Position numbers and translations under genes: made by a program. The notes below the pieces were generated by a model. It searched no databases, was not told where the DNA came from, and saw only the letters and a list, made by a program, of their open reading frames with translations. Of a stretch of DNA of 16,811 nucleotides, positions 7,845 to 16,350 are shown piece after piece (position 1 is the stretch's first letter; each line of letters begins with the position of its first letter). Location of the stretch: positions 3,823,823 through 3,840,633 of the forward strand of contig NZ_CP053923.1 in NCBI RefSeq assembly GCF_014672695.1, written 5' to 3'. Source of the stretch: Defluviicoccus vanus (GTDB lineage Bacteria; Pseudomonadota; Alphaproteobacteria; Rhodospirillales; Defluviicoccaceae).

Positions 7845-7920
7845 CCCATTCCGCTGCGGCCGAGGTCAAGACCGAGCACTCTGGCAAGCGAAAAGCAGGT
7901 GCGGCCGGAGCTTCGCTTAC

Positions 7921-7928
7921 GGCTCTTG
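7921..7928. repeat. right target-site duplication of the IS66-family element (GGCTCTTG)
   Basis: Exact copy of 5321-5328, immediately outside the right inverted repeat. It belongs to the interrupted IS1380 transposase codons (...HKS). Confidence 0.95.
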
Positions 7929-8980
7929 TGCATCTTGATCAGGTTTTCGGCTTGGCCGCGGGCGCAGTAGAGGACCTCGTAGACGTGCTCCGCCGAACCG
8001 GCTTCGAGACTGGTGACGACGAAGCGGATGTCGAGGCCGCGGGTCGTCGCTTCGATGCGGGCACACGCCCGGCGCTGCTGTTTCCACGACTTCGCCCGGT
8101 AACCGGTCTCGGTGAAGCCGCGCAGGCAGGGCTTCTTCTCCAGCGCCCGGCGGGTACGGATGTCGTCGGCGGCCTCGTCGACCAACCGGTCGAGCACCCT
8201 GTTGCCGGGCAGACCGAAGACGTAATCGATGCCGTTCGCCTCGCACCAATCCATCACCTCCGGGCGGCCGTAGTGGCCATCGCCGCGGATGGTGATGCGG
8301 GTGGCGGGCCAGCGACGGCGGACGTGACGGACGAGGCGGCGCAGATGGCCGCGGATCTCCTTGCCGGACGGCGTCTTGCCGGCGCGCAGGATCACCGCCA
8401 CCGGCCGGCTCGTCGCCGTATCGTAGATGTGGATCGGCAGGAAGCAGCGCTCGTCGTAATGGGCGTTGAACAGCGACAGCTGTTGATGACCGTGGACGAC
8501 GTCGCAAGTGTCGTCGATGTCGAGCGTCACCGCGGCGGGCGGCGCCGGATAGCTGGCGAGCCACAGATCGAGCATCACCCGGCCGAGCCGGATGACGCTG
8601 CGCAGGTCGGGGGCGTTCTCCCAGCGCGAGACGGTCGGCTGCGAGCACAGGTCCCGTCCGCTATCCGGCAACCGGCCGCAGGCGAGCTTGAACGCCGGAT
8701 CGAAGCGCAGGCTGTCGAGATCGTCGGCGTCCTCCCAGCCGCAGGCGATGGCGAAGATGCGCGCCCGCAGAATGTCGGCCAACGGGTGAGTGATCCGGCT
8801 CGCGTCGCGGCCGTCCGGGATCACGGCGGCGAGCTTTGTGGAAATGCCCAGCCGGCGCTCGACTTCGGCCAGCAGCAGAACCCCGCCGTCCGAGCTGATC
8901 CGGCCGCCGTCGAAGGCGGCGGTGACCTTCTTGCGTCCGACGGCTGGAAACGAGAACGGCAGCGTCGTATCGTCGGTCAT
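7921..8980 (-). pseudogene. 5' fragment of IS1380-family transposase gene
   Basis: First 353 codons of the outer element's transposase, from ATG 8980. Recognisable features are the N-terminal FDGGRISSDGGVLLLAEVE block, the acidic cluster LDIDDTCD (about 153-160), IRGDGHYGRPEV with Asp234, and RGQAENLIKMHK with Glu345. Together these give the DDE set of a DDE_Tnp_1/IS1380 enzyme. The IS66 element cuts the gene right after this block. The open frame continues through the IS66 end to 7517, so a hybrid 487-residue protein with an unrelated tail could be made, but it lacks the native C-terminal 92 residues (5043-5320). No strong ribosome site precedes the start. Confidence 0.92.
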
Positions 8981-9102
8981 GGCGGATGTGGCCGGCCAGG
9001 ATGTCGTCGAAGGGTTGGCTTCAGCAACCGAATCCTACGCCACATCAACCGCTTACGCTACATCCGCCAGTTCACTACGCCCGCCGTCGTGAATAAGACG
9101 GG

Positions 9103-9106
9103 TCAG
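9103..9106. repeat. right target-site duplication of the IS1380-family element (TCAG)
   Basis: TCAG directly follows the right inverted repeat and matches 4875-4878. Confidence 0.85.
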
Positions 9107-9193
9107 TGGGAAGGGGCGTGTTGCGAGACGTTGTATCGACTACTCATTACTAATAATATATTCCTATGAATCTTTTGTCATCGCCACCAAGCA

Positions 9194-9263
9194 TGACGAC
9201 ATGATGACAACGCAATGACGACATTGCCGCCCGGGATGACGACGCAAGACGACACTTGACGAC
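9194..9263. repeat. helically phased array of TGACGAC repeats
   Basis: The 7-mer TGACGAC occurs at 9194, 9216, 9237 and 9257, with one-mismatch copies at 9205 (TGACAAC) and 9247 (AGACGAC). Start-to-start distances are 11, 11, 21, 10 and 10 bases, about one helical turn each with one missing register near 9226. Every copy would therefore face the same side of the DNA. On the minus strand the unit reads GTCGTCA. A 7-base unit with a 3-4 base spacer matches the layout of direct-repeat boxes bound by OmpR/PhoB-type regulators, though the sequence is not a clear Pho box. It lies about 180 bases upstream of the truncated lyase gene. The rest of 9107-9445 shows no gene. Confidence 0.6.
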
Positions 9264-9445
9264 AGCCTCCGCTTCCGCCCCGTCCGACTGAGCGCCCCCA
9301 CCGGCGCGAACCCGGTCCGCTGCCGGCGCCCCAAGCCCTCCACCTCGCATCCCACCCTCGCGTTTGACCGCGCCGCGCATCGGTGCTACGCAGTTCGAAT
9401 ACGCGAAATTGTGCATATGCGAACGCTGAGGGGAGGATAACGAAG

Positions 9446-9682
9446 GTGAAACTGCCGAGCCAATTCTACAAGCCGCTCGCCGCTGGTGCGCCGATGCCGC
9501 TGCGTGAACTGCCGGTGCGGCCGGAACGGATGATCCATTTCTTTCCGCCGCACATTGAAAAGCTCCGCGCCCGCGCGTCGGAGATGGCGAAGCAGGTGGA
9601 CGTGTTCCTCGGCAACCTTGAGGACGCCATTCCCGCCGACGCCAAGGAACCGGCACGCTCCGCCCTGCCGCTGCTCCGCTGA
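9446..9682 (+). pseudogene. 5' fragment of a malyl-CoA lyase (HpcH/HpaI / citrate lyase beta family) gene
   Basis: From GTG 9446, with GGGGAGG at 9430-9436, the frame gives 78 residues: KLPSQFYKPLAAGAPMPLRE, then LPVRPERMIHFFPPHIEKLR and VFLGNLEDAIPADAKEPAR. From memory of the family this matches the N-terminus of L-malyl-CoA/beta-methylmalyl-CoA lyase of the Chloroflexus type, an enzyme of about 350 residues. NLEDAIP contains the acidic residues of the first barrel strands. The frame then reads SALPLLR and stops, so more than three quarters of the TIM barrel, including the rest of the active site, is missing. The tail of the convergent MFS gene begins 11 bases later, which suggests a deletion joined the two. 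The ribosome site is intact, so a short useless peptide could still be made. Confidence 0.8.
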
Positions 9683-9692
9683 GGCGTGGACG

Positions 9693-10853
9693 TCAGCGGC
9701 GAGCGAGAATGATCGTCGCCAGCACCGCGGTGATGGCGATCAGTGTCCCGCTCAAGCCCCAGTGGGGATCGAGGGAGAGGGCCAGGCCGCCGACGATCGG
9801 TCCGCTCAAGGCACCGAGGGTGTAGCACACGGCTATCGCGCCGATGGTTGCCAGGATACCGGCTCCCGAGGTGGCCTCGTTCGCTCGCATCACCGCCAGC
9901 GTATAGAGCGCACCGGCGCCGGCGCCGAAGGCCAGCAGGACGGTAAAGCCGACGCTGCCGAAGGCGGCGGCCAGCGGTAGAACGCCCAGCCCCAGCCCCA
10001 GCATCATCAGTGCCACCGCGGCCGGACGGCGGCTGCCGAAGCGGTCGACGGCCCAGCCGAAGGGGATCTGGCCGAACAGGTTGCCAAATCCGGAGGCCGA
10101 CGCCAGCGCCGCTGCCGCGCCGGCGCCGAGACCGGCGGCGACGCCGTAGAGGGGCAGGGAGGTGGCCGCGGCGCTTTCGAGCAGACCGCCGAGAAAGGCG
10201 AGGGCAACCATCGCCGGGCTGGCGCGCACGGCGCGGATCAGCGCCCAGCCGCCGGTTCGTGGCGATTCAACGCCATGAAAGCGGGACCCCAACGCCCCGA
10301 GCAAACCGAGGAGTCCCAGCACCGCGGCGATGCTGAAGCCGATGGCCACGTCGCCGCCGGTCAATGCCACGATCGCCGGGCCGATGCCGATCGCTGAGGA
10401 GCGGATCGTTTCATGCACCGAAAGGATACGGCCGCGGTAGGGACCGTCGGCCATCCGGTTGATGGTGCCATCACCGATGATCCAGCGGATGACACTCGAC
10501 GTGCCAACGAGCATCGCCGCCAGGCCCCAGAAAAGCGGAGACTGGCTGCCGGCGAGAGAAACCAACAGCATGGACGTCGCCACCAGGAGCAGGCTGGCGA
10601 GATGAAACAGCGGCGCCGCACCGGCAATCCGCACCAGGGTGGGCAGAATCGGTGTCAGCGCGATCACCGCCGCCGCCGGCAAGGCGGTGACGAGGCCAAT
10701 GGTCAGCGGCGAGTGGCCGGCAGAGGCAAGCCCGAGAGTGATCAAGGGCAGGCTCATCCACACTGCCGTTTCGGTGAGCGCGATCGATGCCGAAATGCGG
10801 CCAAGAGCAGTCCACTCCCGGCGCGTCGGCGGGACGCAAACAAGCGTCGTCAT
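9693..10853 (-). CDS. major facilitator superfamily transporter
   Basis: 386 residues, almost entirely hydrophobic, with about twelve likely membrane helices in two halves. After helix four comes the basic loop DGPYRGRILSVHETIRSS, and in the second half WAVDRFGSRRPAAVALMMLG, an MFS loop-2/3-like DRFGSRRP motif between helices eight and nine. The fold points to a proton-coupled inner-membrane carrier or drug/metabolite exporter; the substrate is unknown. ATG 10853 lacks a strong ribosome site. A TTG at 10814 with GGGAG upstream would give a shorter start just before the first helix. A promoter/operator-like region lies about 225-260 bases upstream on the same strand, pointing to control by a repressor not encoded here. 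The gene converges on the lyase fragment. Confidence 0.85.
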   Translation of the reverse strand: MTTLVCVPPTRREWTALGRISASIALTETAVWMSLPLITLGLASAGHSPLTIGLVTALPAAAVIALTPILPTLVRIAGAAPLFHLASLLLVATSMLLVSLAGSQSPLFWGLAAMLVGTSSVIRWIIGDGTINRMADGPYRGRILSVHETIRSSAIGIGPAIVALTGGDVAIGFSIAAVLGLLGLLGALGSRFHGVESPRTGGWALIRAVRASPAMVALAFLGGLLESAAATSLPLYGVAAGLGAGAAAALASASGFGNLFGQIPFGWAVDRFGSRRPAAVALMMLGLGLGVLPLAAAFGSVGFTVLLAFGAGAGALYTLAVMRANEATSGAGILATIGAIAVCYTLGALSGPIVGGLALSLDPHWGLSGTLIAITAVLATIILARR

Positions 10854-11077
10854 GATAAGTACTCGAAGTATGATTTTCTGGTCCGGGCGACTGCCGGCGC
10901 CATCTACCTGGCGGAAGGGCGCAGGATCAGCGTCGCGACGAAAGGTGTGGTCGAGCGTCGGCCGCTACCGCCCGCCGGATACCTCACGTACCAGATCGAG
11001 GAGGCGGATGATCAGCGGGTCCTTCGGGCTCGACGTGCGTGTCAGCATGCCCATGGGGAAATCTCGAAGCTTTCTTT
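10854..11077 (-). other. leader between operator and MFS gene, with a possible 29-residue upstream frame
   Basis: On the minus strand an ATG at 11053 opens MGMLTRTSSPKDPLIIRLLD, then LVREVSGGR and a TAG. Codons end mostly in G or C as in real genes of this window, but the ribosome site is weak. The same frame remains open after the TAG through to the MFS start at 10853. This could be a leader peptide, or the remains of a longer gene in which the TAG is a mutation. A plus-strand frame across 10865-10975 also has GC-ending codons, so coding sense here is undecided. No product is recognised. Confidence 0.25.
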
Positions 11078-11121
11078 TTCTACACTGTAGAACACGATAC
11101 TCTACAGCGTAGAAAAGTCAA
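11078..11121 (-). promoter_or_regulatory. two palindromic operators overlapping a likely minus-strand promoter
   Basis: TTCTACACTGTAGAA at 11078-11092 is a near-perfect palindrome. A second, CTCTACAGCGTAGAA, lies at 11100-11114. Their centres are 22 bases apart, two helical turns. On the minus strand TTGACT (a good -35) lies just before the second palindrome, and TATCGT (a modest -10) follows after about 16 bases, so a bound repressor would cover the promoter. The direction points to the MFS gene at 10853. The half-site TACA/TGTA resembles operators of TetR or BlaI/CopY-type repressors, but the family cannot be assigned. No regulator gene is adjacent. Confidence 0.6.
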
Positions 11122-11256
11122 GCGAAGACCCTGTGCCGGATTCCACGGCACGGCGGCAGGGTGTCAGCTGTAGGCGTTTCGCCGACCAAAGTTTCGTCGG
11201 CACCGAATTTGGCAGCGGCGACGGCCAGCGGATGCCGCTGAGTTCGGCAGTGGTGG

Positions 11257-11583
11257 CTATTTCTGGTGATTGGCTTCGAGGGTAATCACCGCTTCGTCGG
11301 GCTGGCCGAAGTTGAGCGCACGGCGCGATGCCTCGTCGAGCATGTCACGGTCGACACCCGAGGGACTGAGAAGATGGACGCGGCGTTCCAGGACCTCGCG
11401 TTCACTTTGGATCGAGGCCACTTCCGCCTGCGCTGCCGCCACCTCCGCCTGCAATCGCCGCCAGGCGACCAACCCCCGCTCGCCACTGACGGTGTGGAAG
11501 GCGAAGTAGCACACGGCACAAATCCCAAAGGCAGGCCCGACCACATGGCGGGCGCGCAGCCGAAACTCATCGAAGAAGCCCAT
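11257..11583 (-). CDS. ftsB: cell division protein FtsB (septum formation initiator / DivIC family)
   Basis: 108 residues from ATG 11583, which has GGGGTG about eight bases upstream; the open frame extends to 11652 but the extra residues are not family-like. It has a short cytoplasmic start (MGFFDEFRLRARH), one membrane helix at about 14-32, then a periplasmic coiled coil at about 39-72 (rich in E, Q, A and R) and a short C-terminal region (SPSGVDRDMLDEASRRALNF) typical of alphaproteobacterial FtsB. FtsB works with FtsL and FtsQ to activate septal wall synthesis. It follows eno on the same strand, as in many alphaproteobacteria, but a terminator separates them. The pyruvate dehydrogenase genes that often follow are absent here. 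Confidence 0.9.
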   Translation of the reverse strand: MGFFDEFRLRARHVVGPAFGICAVCYFAFHTVSGERGLVAWRRLQAEVAAAQAEVASIQSEREVLERRVHLLSPSGVDRDMLDEASRRALNFGQPDEAVITLEANHQK

Positions 11584-11744
11584 CCAGCGCACACCCCATT
11601 CTGACCAGCCTGATATGTGGTTGTGCCACCGATCGCCATTGTGATCCAGCATCGGTCAGCGGGCGGCGCGCATTCGCGGTTGTGACTGCTGGCGGCCGGT
11701 GTCCATTCCGCCCCGGCGACGGCTAACGTTCTGCTGTAGAAATA

Positions 11745-11771
11745 GAAAAAAGGGCGGAGAGGCTCCGCCCT
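11745..11771 (-). terminator. Rho-independent terminator of eno
   Basis: On the minus strand, AGGGCGGAG (11771-11763) pairs with CTCCGCCCT (11759-11751) around a 3-base loop and is followed by a run of T residues (TTTTTTCTATTTC). It starts 26 bases past the eno stop, so most eno transcripts should end before ftsB. Confidence 0.88.
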
Positions 11772-11796
11772 TCTCGTCTTGGCGCCAGGAGAGCGC

Positions 11797-13077
<1,281 letters not shown>

Positions 13078-13217
13078 AGAGGATACCCTCCCTTTTCCAA
13101 AGACTTGGTTGGCCAATACAGGCTTTCGTCGAGCGCCTCGACAGCCGTTACCTCGCGATTAATTGGTTGTTCGTGGTAGGCTCGACATCCGTTTCCCGAT
13201 CTTGATCGCCTCGCACT

Positions 13218-14068
13218 TCAGGACAGCGGTGGCAGTGGGTTTGCCTTCGACCAGCGATCGAGTTCTTGCAGGGTAGACAACAGGTCCGGGAGGTCCCGCA
13301 TCGGGATCATGTTGGGGCCATCGCTCGGCGCGTGATCCGGATCGGGATGGGTTTCGATGAACACGGCGGGGCGACGCCGACGGCGATCGCAGCGCGCGCC
13401 AGCACCGGCGCGAACTCGCGTTGGCCACCGGACGTGGTGCCACGCCCGCCCGGCTGCTGCACCGAGTGGGTGGCATCGAACACCACCGGATAGCCGCTGC
13501 GCGCCAGGATCGGCAGCGAGCGCATGTCGGAGACGAGGGTGTTGTAGCCGAAACTCACGCCGCGCTCGCAGATCATGATCGCATCGTTGCCCGCCTGATG
13601 CAGCTTGGCGACCACGTTGTCCATGTCCCAGGGGGCGAGAAACTGGCCCTTCTTGACGTTTACCGCCTTGCCGGTGAGCGCGGCGGCAATCAGCAGATCG
13701 GTCTGCCGGCAGAGAAAGGCCGGGATTTGCAGGACGTCGACTGCTTCGGCCACCTTGGCGCAGTGGCCCGGCTCGTGGACGTCGGTCAGCACCGGGAGAT
13801 TAAACCGGCTGCGGATCTCGGCGAAGATTGGCAGCGCCGCGTCCATGCCGATGCCGCGGGCGCCCGCAAGGCTGGTACGGTTTGCCTTGTCGAAGGAGGA
13901 CTTGTAAATCAGCCCCAGACCGAGCGAGCGGGCCATGCCGGCCAGCGCGTCCGCCGTTTCCAGCGCATGCTCGCGGCTCTCCATCACGCAAGGGCCGGCA
14001 ATCACCGTAAGCGGCAGGTCGTTGCCGACGCTGAGGCCACCGATGGCGACGTGGCGAGGGGTGTTCAC
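13218..14068 (-). pseudogene. kdsA: 3-deoxy-D-manno-octulosonate 8-phosphate synthase, frameshifted near the 3' end
   Basis: KdsA condenses arabinose 5-phosphate with phosphoenolpyruvate to Kdo-8-phosphate for lipopolysaccharide. GTG 14068, with GGGAG upstream, is the likely start. Conserved pieces are AGPCVMESREHALETA, YKSSFDKANRTS, TDVHEPGHC, NVKKGQFLAPWDM and FDATHSVQQPGG. Cys27 and His201 fit the metal-dependent class. After GVA (residue 233), at a GGGG run on the plus strand at 13368-13371, the frame slips: the original frame ends at 13307 with nonsense, while the next frame gives VFIETHPDPDHAPSDGPNM and ends at 13218. That continuation carries the two remaining metal ligands (Glu of ETHPDP, Asp of SDGPN). 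One base lost (or two gained) explains it; the corrected protein is 283 residues. Either the gene is truly broken or the base calls are wrong here. Confidence 0.9.
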
Positions 14069-14142
14069 CGGACAATCTCCCAAGGTAATAGCGGGCATTG
14101 CGGATAGCGAATAGCCGGGTCTGCCGCGACGCGCAACCTCGT

Positions 14143-15768
14143 CTATACCAAACGCGATTGATCGATCGCCGCTCGGATGAAGGATGCGAACAATGGATGC
14201 GGTTCGAAGGGGCGCGATCGCAGCTCCGGATGGAACTGAACACCAACAAACCAGGGATGGGAGGGAATTTCGACGATCTCCGGCAACAGGCCATCGGGTG
14301 ACATGCCGGAGAACATCAGACCGCAACGCTCCAGGGTTCCCAGATAGTTGTTGTTGACCTCATAGCGGTGGCGGTGGCGTTCGCTGATCCGGTCGCGACC
14401 GAAGATCGCCTGGGCGCGGCTGTCTGCCCGCAGCACACACTCGTAGGCGCCGAGCCGCATCGTCCCGCCGAGATCATCGCCCGAGCGGCGTTCCTCGCGG
14501 TAATTGCCACGCATCCACTCGGTCATCATGCCGATCACCGGGGCGGCGCAGGGGCCAAACTCGGTCGATCCGGCGTCGGGAATGCCGGCGAGATTGCGTG
14601 CCGCCTCGACGACGGCCATCTGCATGCCAAAGCAGATGCCGAAATAGGGCACCTTGCGTTCACGGGCAAAGCGCGCTGCGGCCACCTTGCCCTGCGCGCC
14701 GCGCTCGCCGAAGCCGCCGGGAACGAGAATGCCGTGCACGTTTTCCAGCACCGGCGCAATTTCGCTGCCTTCGAACACCTGGGAATCGATCCATTGGACG
14801 TGCACGCGCACGTTGTTGGCAATCCCGCCATGCATCAGCGCTTCGCCCAGCGATTTATAGGCGTCGGGCAGGCCGGTGTATTTGCCGACGACGGCAATGG
14901 TCACTTCGCCTTCAGGACGGGTTGCCCGGACAACGATATCGTGCCAGCGGCTCAGATCCGGCTCGGCGGCCTTGATCCCAAAATGCCGGCAGACCTCCTC
15001 GTCGAGGCCTTGCTCATGGTAGCTGATGGGGACGCCGTAGATACTGTCGACATCGAGCGCCGAAATCACCGCCTGCGCGCGAACGTTGCAGAACAACGAG
15101 ATCTTGCGCTTCTCGCCCTCCGGGATCGGCCGGTCCGCGCGGCACAAAAGGATGTCTGGCTGGATGCCGACGCTTAGCAGTTCCTTCACCGAGTGCTGCG
15201 TCGGCTTGGTCTTGAGTTCGCCCGCTGCCGGCAGGTAGGGGATGAGGGTGACGTGCAGGTACATCACCCGGTCGCGCCCCAGATCATTGCCCATCTGGCG
15301 GATCGCTTCGAGGAACGGCAGACTCTCGATGTCGCCCACCGTGCCGCCGATTTCGCACAGCACGAAATCCTCGTCCGTCAGGTCGTCCTGGATGAAAGCC
15401 TTGATCGCATCGGTGATGTGGGGGATCACCTGGATCGTCGCCCCCAGGTAGTCGCCGTGCCGCTCGCGGGCGATCACCTGCGAGTAGATGCGCCCGGTGG
15501 TGACGCTGTCGCTGCGCCGCGACGGCACGCCAGTAAACCGCTCGTAGTGGCCGAGGTCGAGATCGGTCTCGGCGCCGTCATCAGTGACGAAGACCTCCCC
15601 ATGCTGATAGGGGCTCATCGTCCCGGGATCGACGTTGATGTAGGGGTCGAGCTTGCGCAGGCGGACGCGAAAACCCCGGGCCTGCAGCAGCGCGCCCAGC
15701 GCGGCGGTGGCGAGCCCTTTGCCCAGTGAAGAAACGACACCGCCGGTAATGAAAACGAAGCGCGTCAT
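14143..15768 (-). CDS. pyrG: CTP synthase (glutamine-hydrolysing)
   Basis: Makes CTP from UTP, ATP and glutamine. 541 residues, full length. The N-terminal amidoligase domain starts FVFITGGVVSSLGKGLATAA, with the P-loop-like GVVSSLGKG and the magnesium/nucleotide motifs DGAETDLDLGHYERF and CEIGGTVGDIESLPF. The C-terminal class I glutamine amidotransferase has PGGFGERG (350-357), nucleophile Cys379 in GICFGMQ, and His513/Glu515 in FHPELRSRP. Small departures from the usual GICLGMQ and FHPEFKSRP do not affect catalytic residues. The ATG start is placed by the conserved N-terminus; the ribosome site is weak. It lies between secG and kdsA, 74 bases before kdsA. CTP is the co-substrate for activating Kdo, the pathway that includes KdsA. 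Confidence 0.98.
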   Translation of the reverse strand: MTRFVFITGGVVSSLGKGLATAALGALLQARGFRVRLRKLDPYINVDPGTMSPYQHGEVFVTDDGAETDLDLGHYERFTGVPSRRSDSVTTGRIYSQVIARERHGDYLGATIQVIPHITDAIKAFIQDDLTDEDFVLCEIGGTVGDIESLPFLEAIRQMGNDLGRDRVMYLHVTLIPYLPAAGELKTKPTQHSVKELLSVGIQPDILLCRADRPIPEGEKRKISLFCNVRAQAVISALDVDSIYGVPISYHEQGLDEEVCRHFGIKAAEPDLSRWHDIVVRATRPEGEVTIAVVGKYTGLPDAYKSLGEALMHGGIANNVRVHVQWIDSQVFEGSEIAPVLENVHGILVPGGFGERGAQGKVAAARFARERKVPYFGICFGMQMAVVEAARNLAGIPDAGSTEFGPCAAPVIGMMTEWMRGNYREERRSGDDLGGTMRLGAYECVLRADSRAQAIFGRDRISERHRHRYEVNNNYLGTLERCGLMFSGMSPDGLLPEIVEIPSHPWFVGVQFHPELRSRPFEPHPLFASFIRAAIDQSRLV

Positions 15769-15993
15769 TGCACGTGATCCGGCATGTACGGCTGTGGTTG
15801 ATGGCCGTCGGTTACGGTGCGGGTGGGTTCAGGACTAATGATCAGGAGGGTCACCCCTTCCTGGTGTGGAGTTGTACCATAATGCCGCAACCGGTCACGA
15901 GAACCCTTTCGGTCGCTCTCCATCCGGGCGATCCAGGTGCCGCAACGAACGCTAGCGCCGCTCGCTCACGCGCTGAGCTTGCCTGTGCGGCGG

Positions 15994-16311
15994 TCACCGC
16001 GCGATCGGTGCTGCCGGCGCCTGCGGCGCCGCTTCGGGCTCGGGGAGCGGCGCCGGCTGCTCAATGGTCAGGGCCGGCGTTGTCCGCTGGATCGTCGCAA
16101 GTTTACCCAGCGAGAGGCTGGTAATGATAAACGCCGCCGCCAGGATAGCAGTTGCCCGCGTCAATAGGTTTGCGGTCGCCCGCCCGGCGAGAAAGCCGCT
16201 CGTGCCACCACCGCCCATACCCAACGCTCCACCTTCGCTTCGTTGCAGGAGCACCATGCAGACGAGGGCGATGGCGATGAGTATATGAACGGCAAGAAGG
16301 AAAGCAACCAT
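15994..16311 (-). CDS. secG: preprotein translocase subunit SecG
   Basis: Small partner of the SecYEG protein-export channel in the inner membrane. 105 residues, with two membrane helices at about 3-20 and 50-70. Between them is the conserved SecG loop LLQRSEGGALGMGGGGTSGF followed by LAGRATANLLTRATAILA. The C-terminal tail is rich in proline, alanine and glutamate (QPAPLPEPEAAPQAPAAP), as is common in alphaproteobacteria. ATG 16311 has AGGA about nine bases upstream. It lies 39 bases downstream of tpiA, probably co-transcribed. Confidence 0.95.
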   Translation of the reverse strand: MVAFLLAVHILIAIALVCMVLLQRSEGGALGMGGGGTSGFLAGRATANLLTRATAILAAAFIITSLSLGKLATIQRTTPALTIEQPAPLPEPEAAPQAPAAPIAR

Positions 16312-16350
16312 ACGGCGTTTATCCTGTGGAGGTAATGGTGTGGGCGCGGC

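Larger units (their letters stand above)
5329..7920 (+). mobile_element. IS66-family insertion sequence (tnpA-tnpB-tnpC)
   Basis: A complete 2,592-bp element. The left end reads GTAAGCGGAGCTCTGACC (plus strand from 5329). The right end reads GTAAGCGAAGCTCCGGCC (minus strand from 7920), 15 of 18 identical. GGCTCTTG is duplicated on both sides. It carries the classical IS66 gene set in order on the plus strand, with tnpA and tnpB overlapping by ATGA. It sits in the IS1380 transposase gene, just past the codon for that enzyme's probable catalytic Glu, so it arrived after the IS1380 element. Its own transposase gene tnpC carries a one-base insertion, so this copy is probably no longer autonomous, if the sequence is correct. 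Confidence 0.97.
4879..9102 (-). mobile_element. IS1380-family insertion sequence, interrupted by an IS66-family element
   Basis: The ends are near-perfect inverted repeats. From 4879 inward the plus strand reads CCCGTCTTATTCATGACG; from 9102 inward the minus strand reads CCCGTCTTATTCACGACG. Over 22 bases only positions 14 and 19 differ. TCAG flanks both sides. Removing the inner IS66 element and one copy of its 8-base duplication leaves 1,624 bp, the expected size for this family, with a single in-frame transposase gene of 445 residues on the minus strand. The element is now broken because the transposase gene is split. Intact ends and target duplication point to direct insertion at this site without later rearrangement. 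Confidence 0.93.

Noticed and set aside
7703..9169. A 488-codon plus-strand open frame opposite the IS1380 transposase fragment
   Set aside because: It is antisense to a well-recognised transposase, runs through both IS ends, and its translation is a low-complexity Ala/Arg/Asp/Val-rich product typical of antisense frames in high-GC DNA.
9194..9263. CRISPR-like array
   Set aside because: Units are only 7 bases with 3-4 base spacers, far too short for CRISPR repeats and spacers, and no cas genes are present.
10413..11090. Plus-strand frame of 225 codons overlapping the MFS gene and its leader
   Set aside because: Most of it is antisense to the MFS gene. Only the last part (after about 10865) has coding-like codons, without a start or a recognisable product.
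11170..11225. GCCGAC...GTCGGC and GTGCCG...CGGCAC hairpins downstream of ftsB
   Set aside because: Six-pair stems without T tracts; not convincing as terminators and common by chance in GC-rich DNA.
14368..15177. Plus-strand frame opposite pyrG
   Set aside because: Antisense shadow of CTP synthase; no independent ribosome site or motif.
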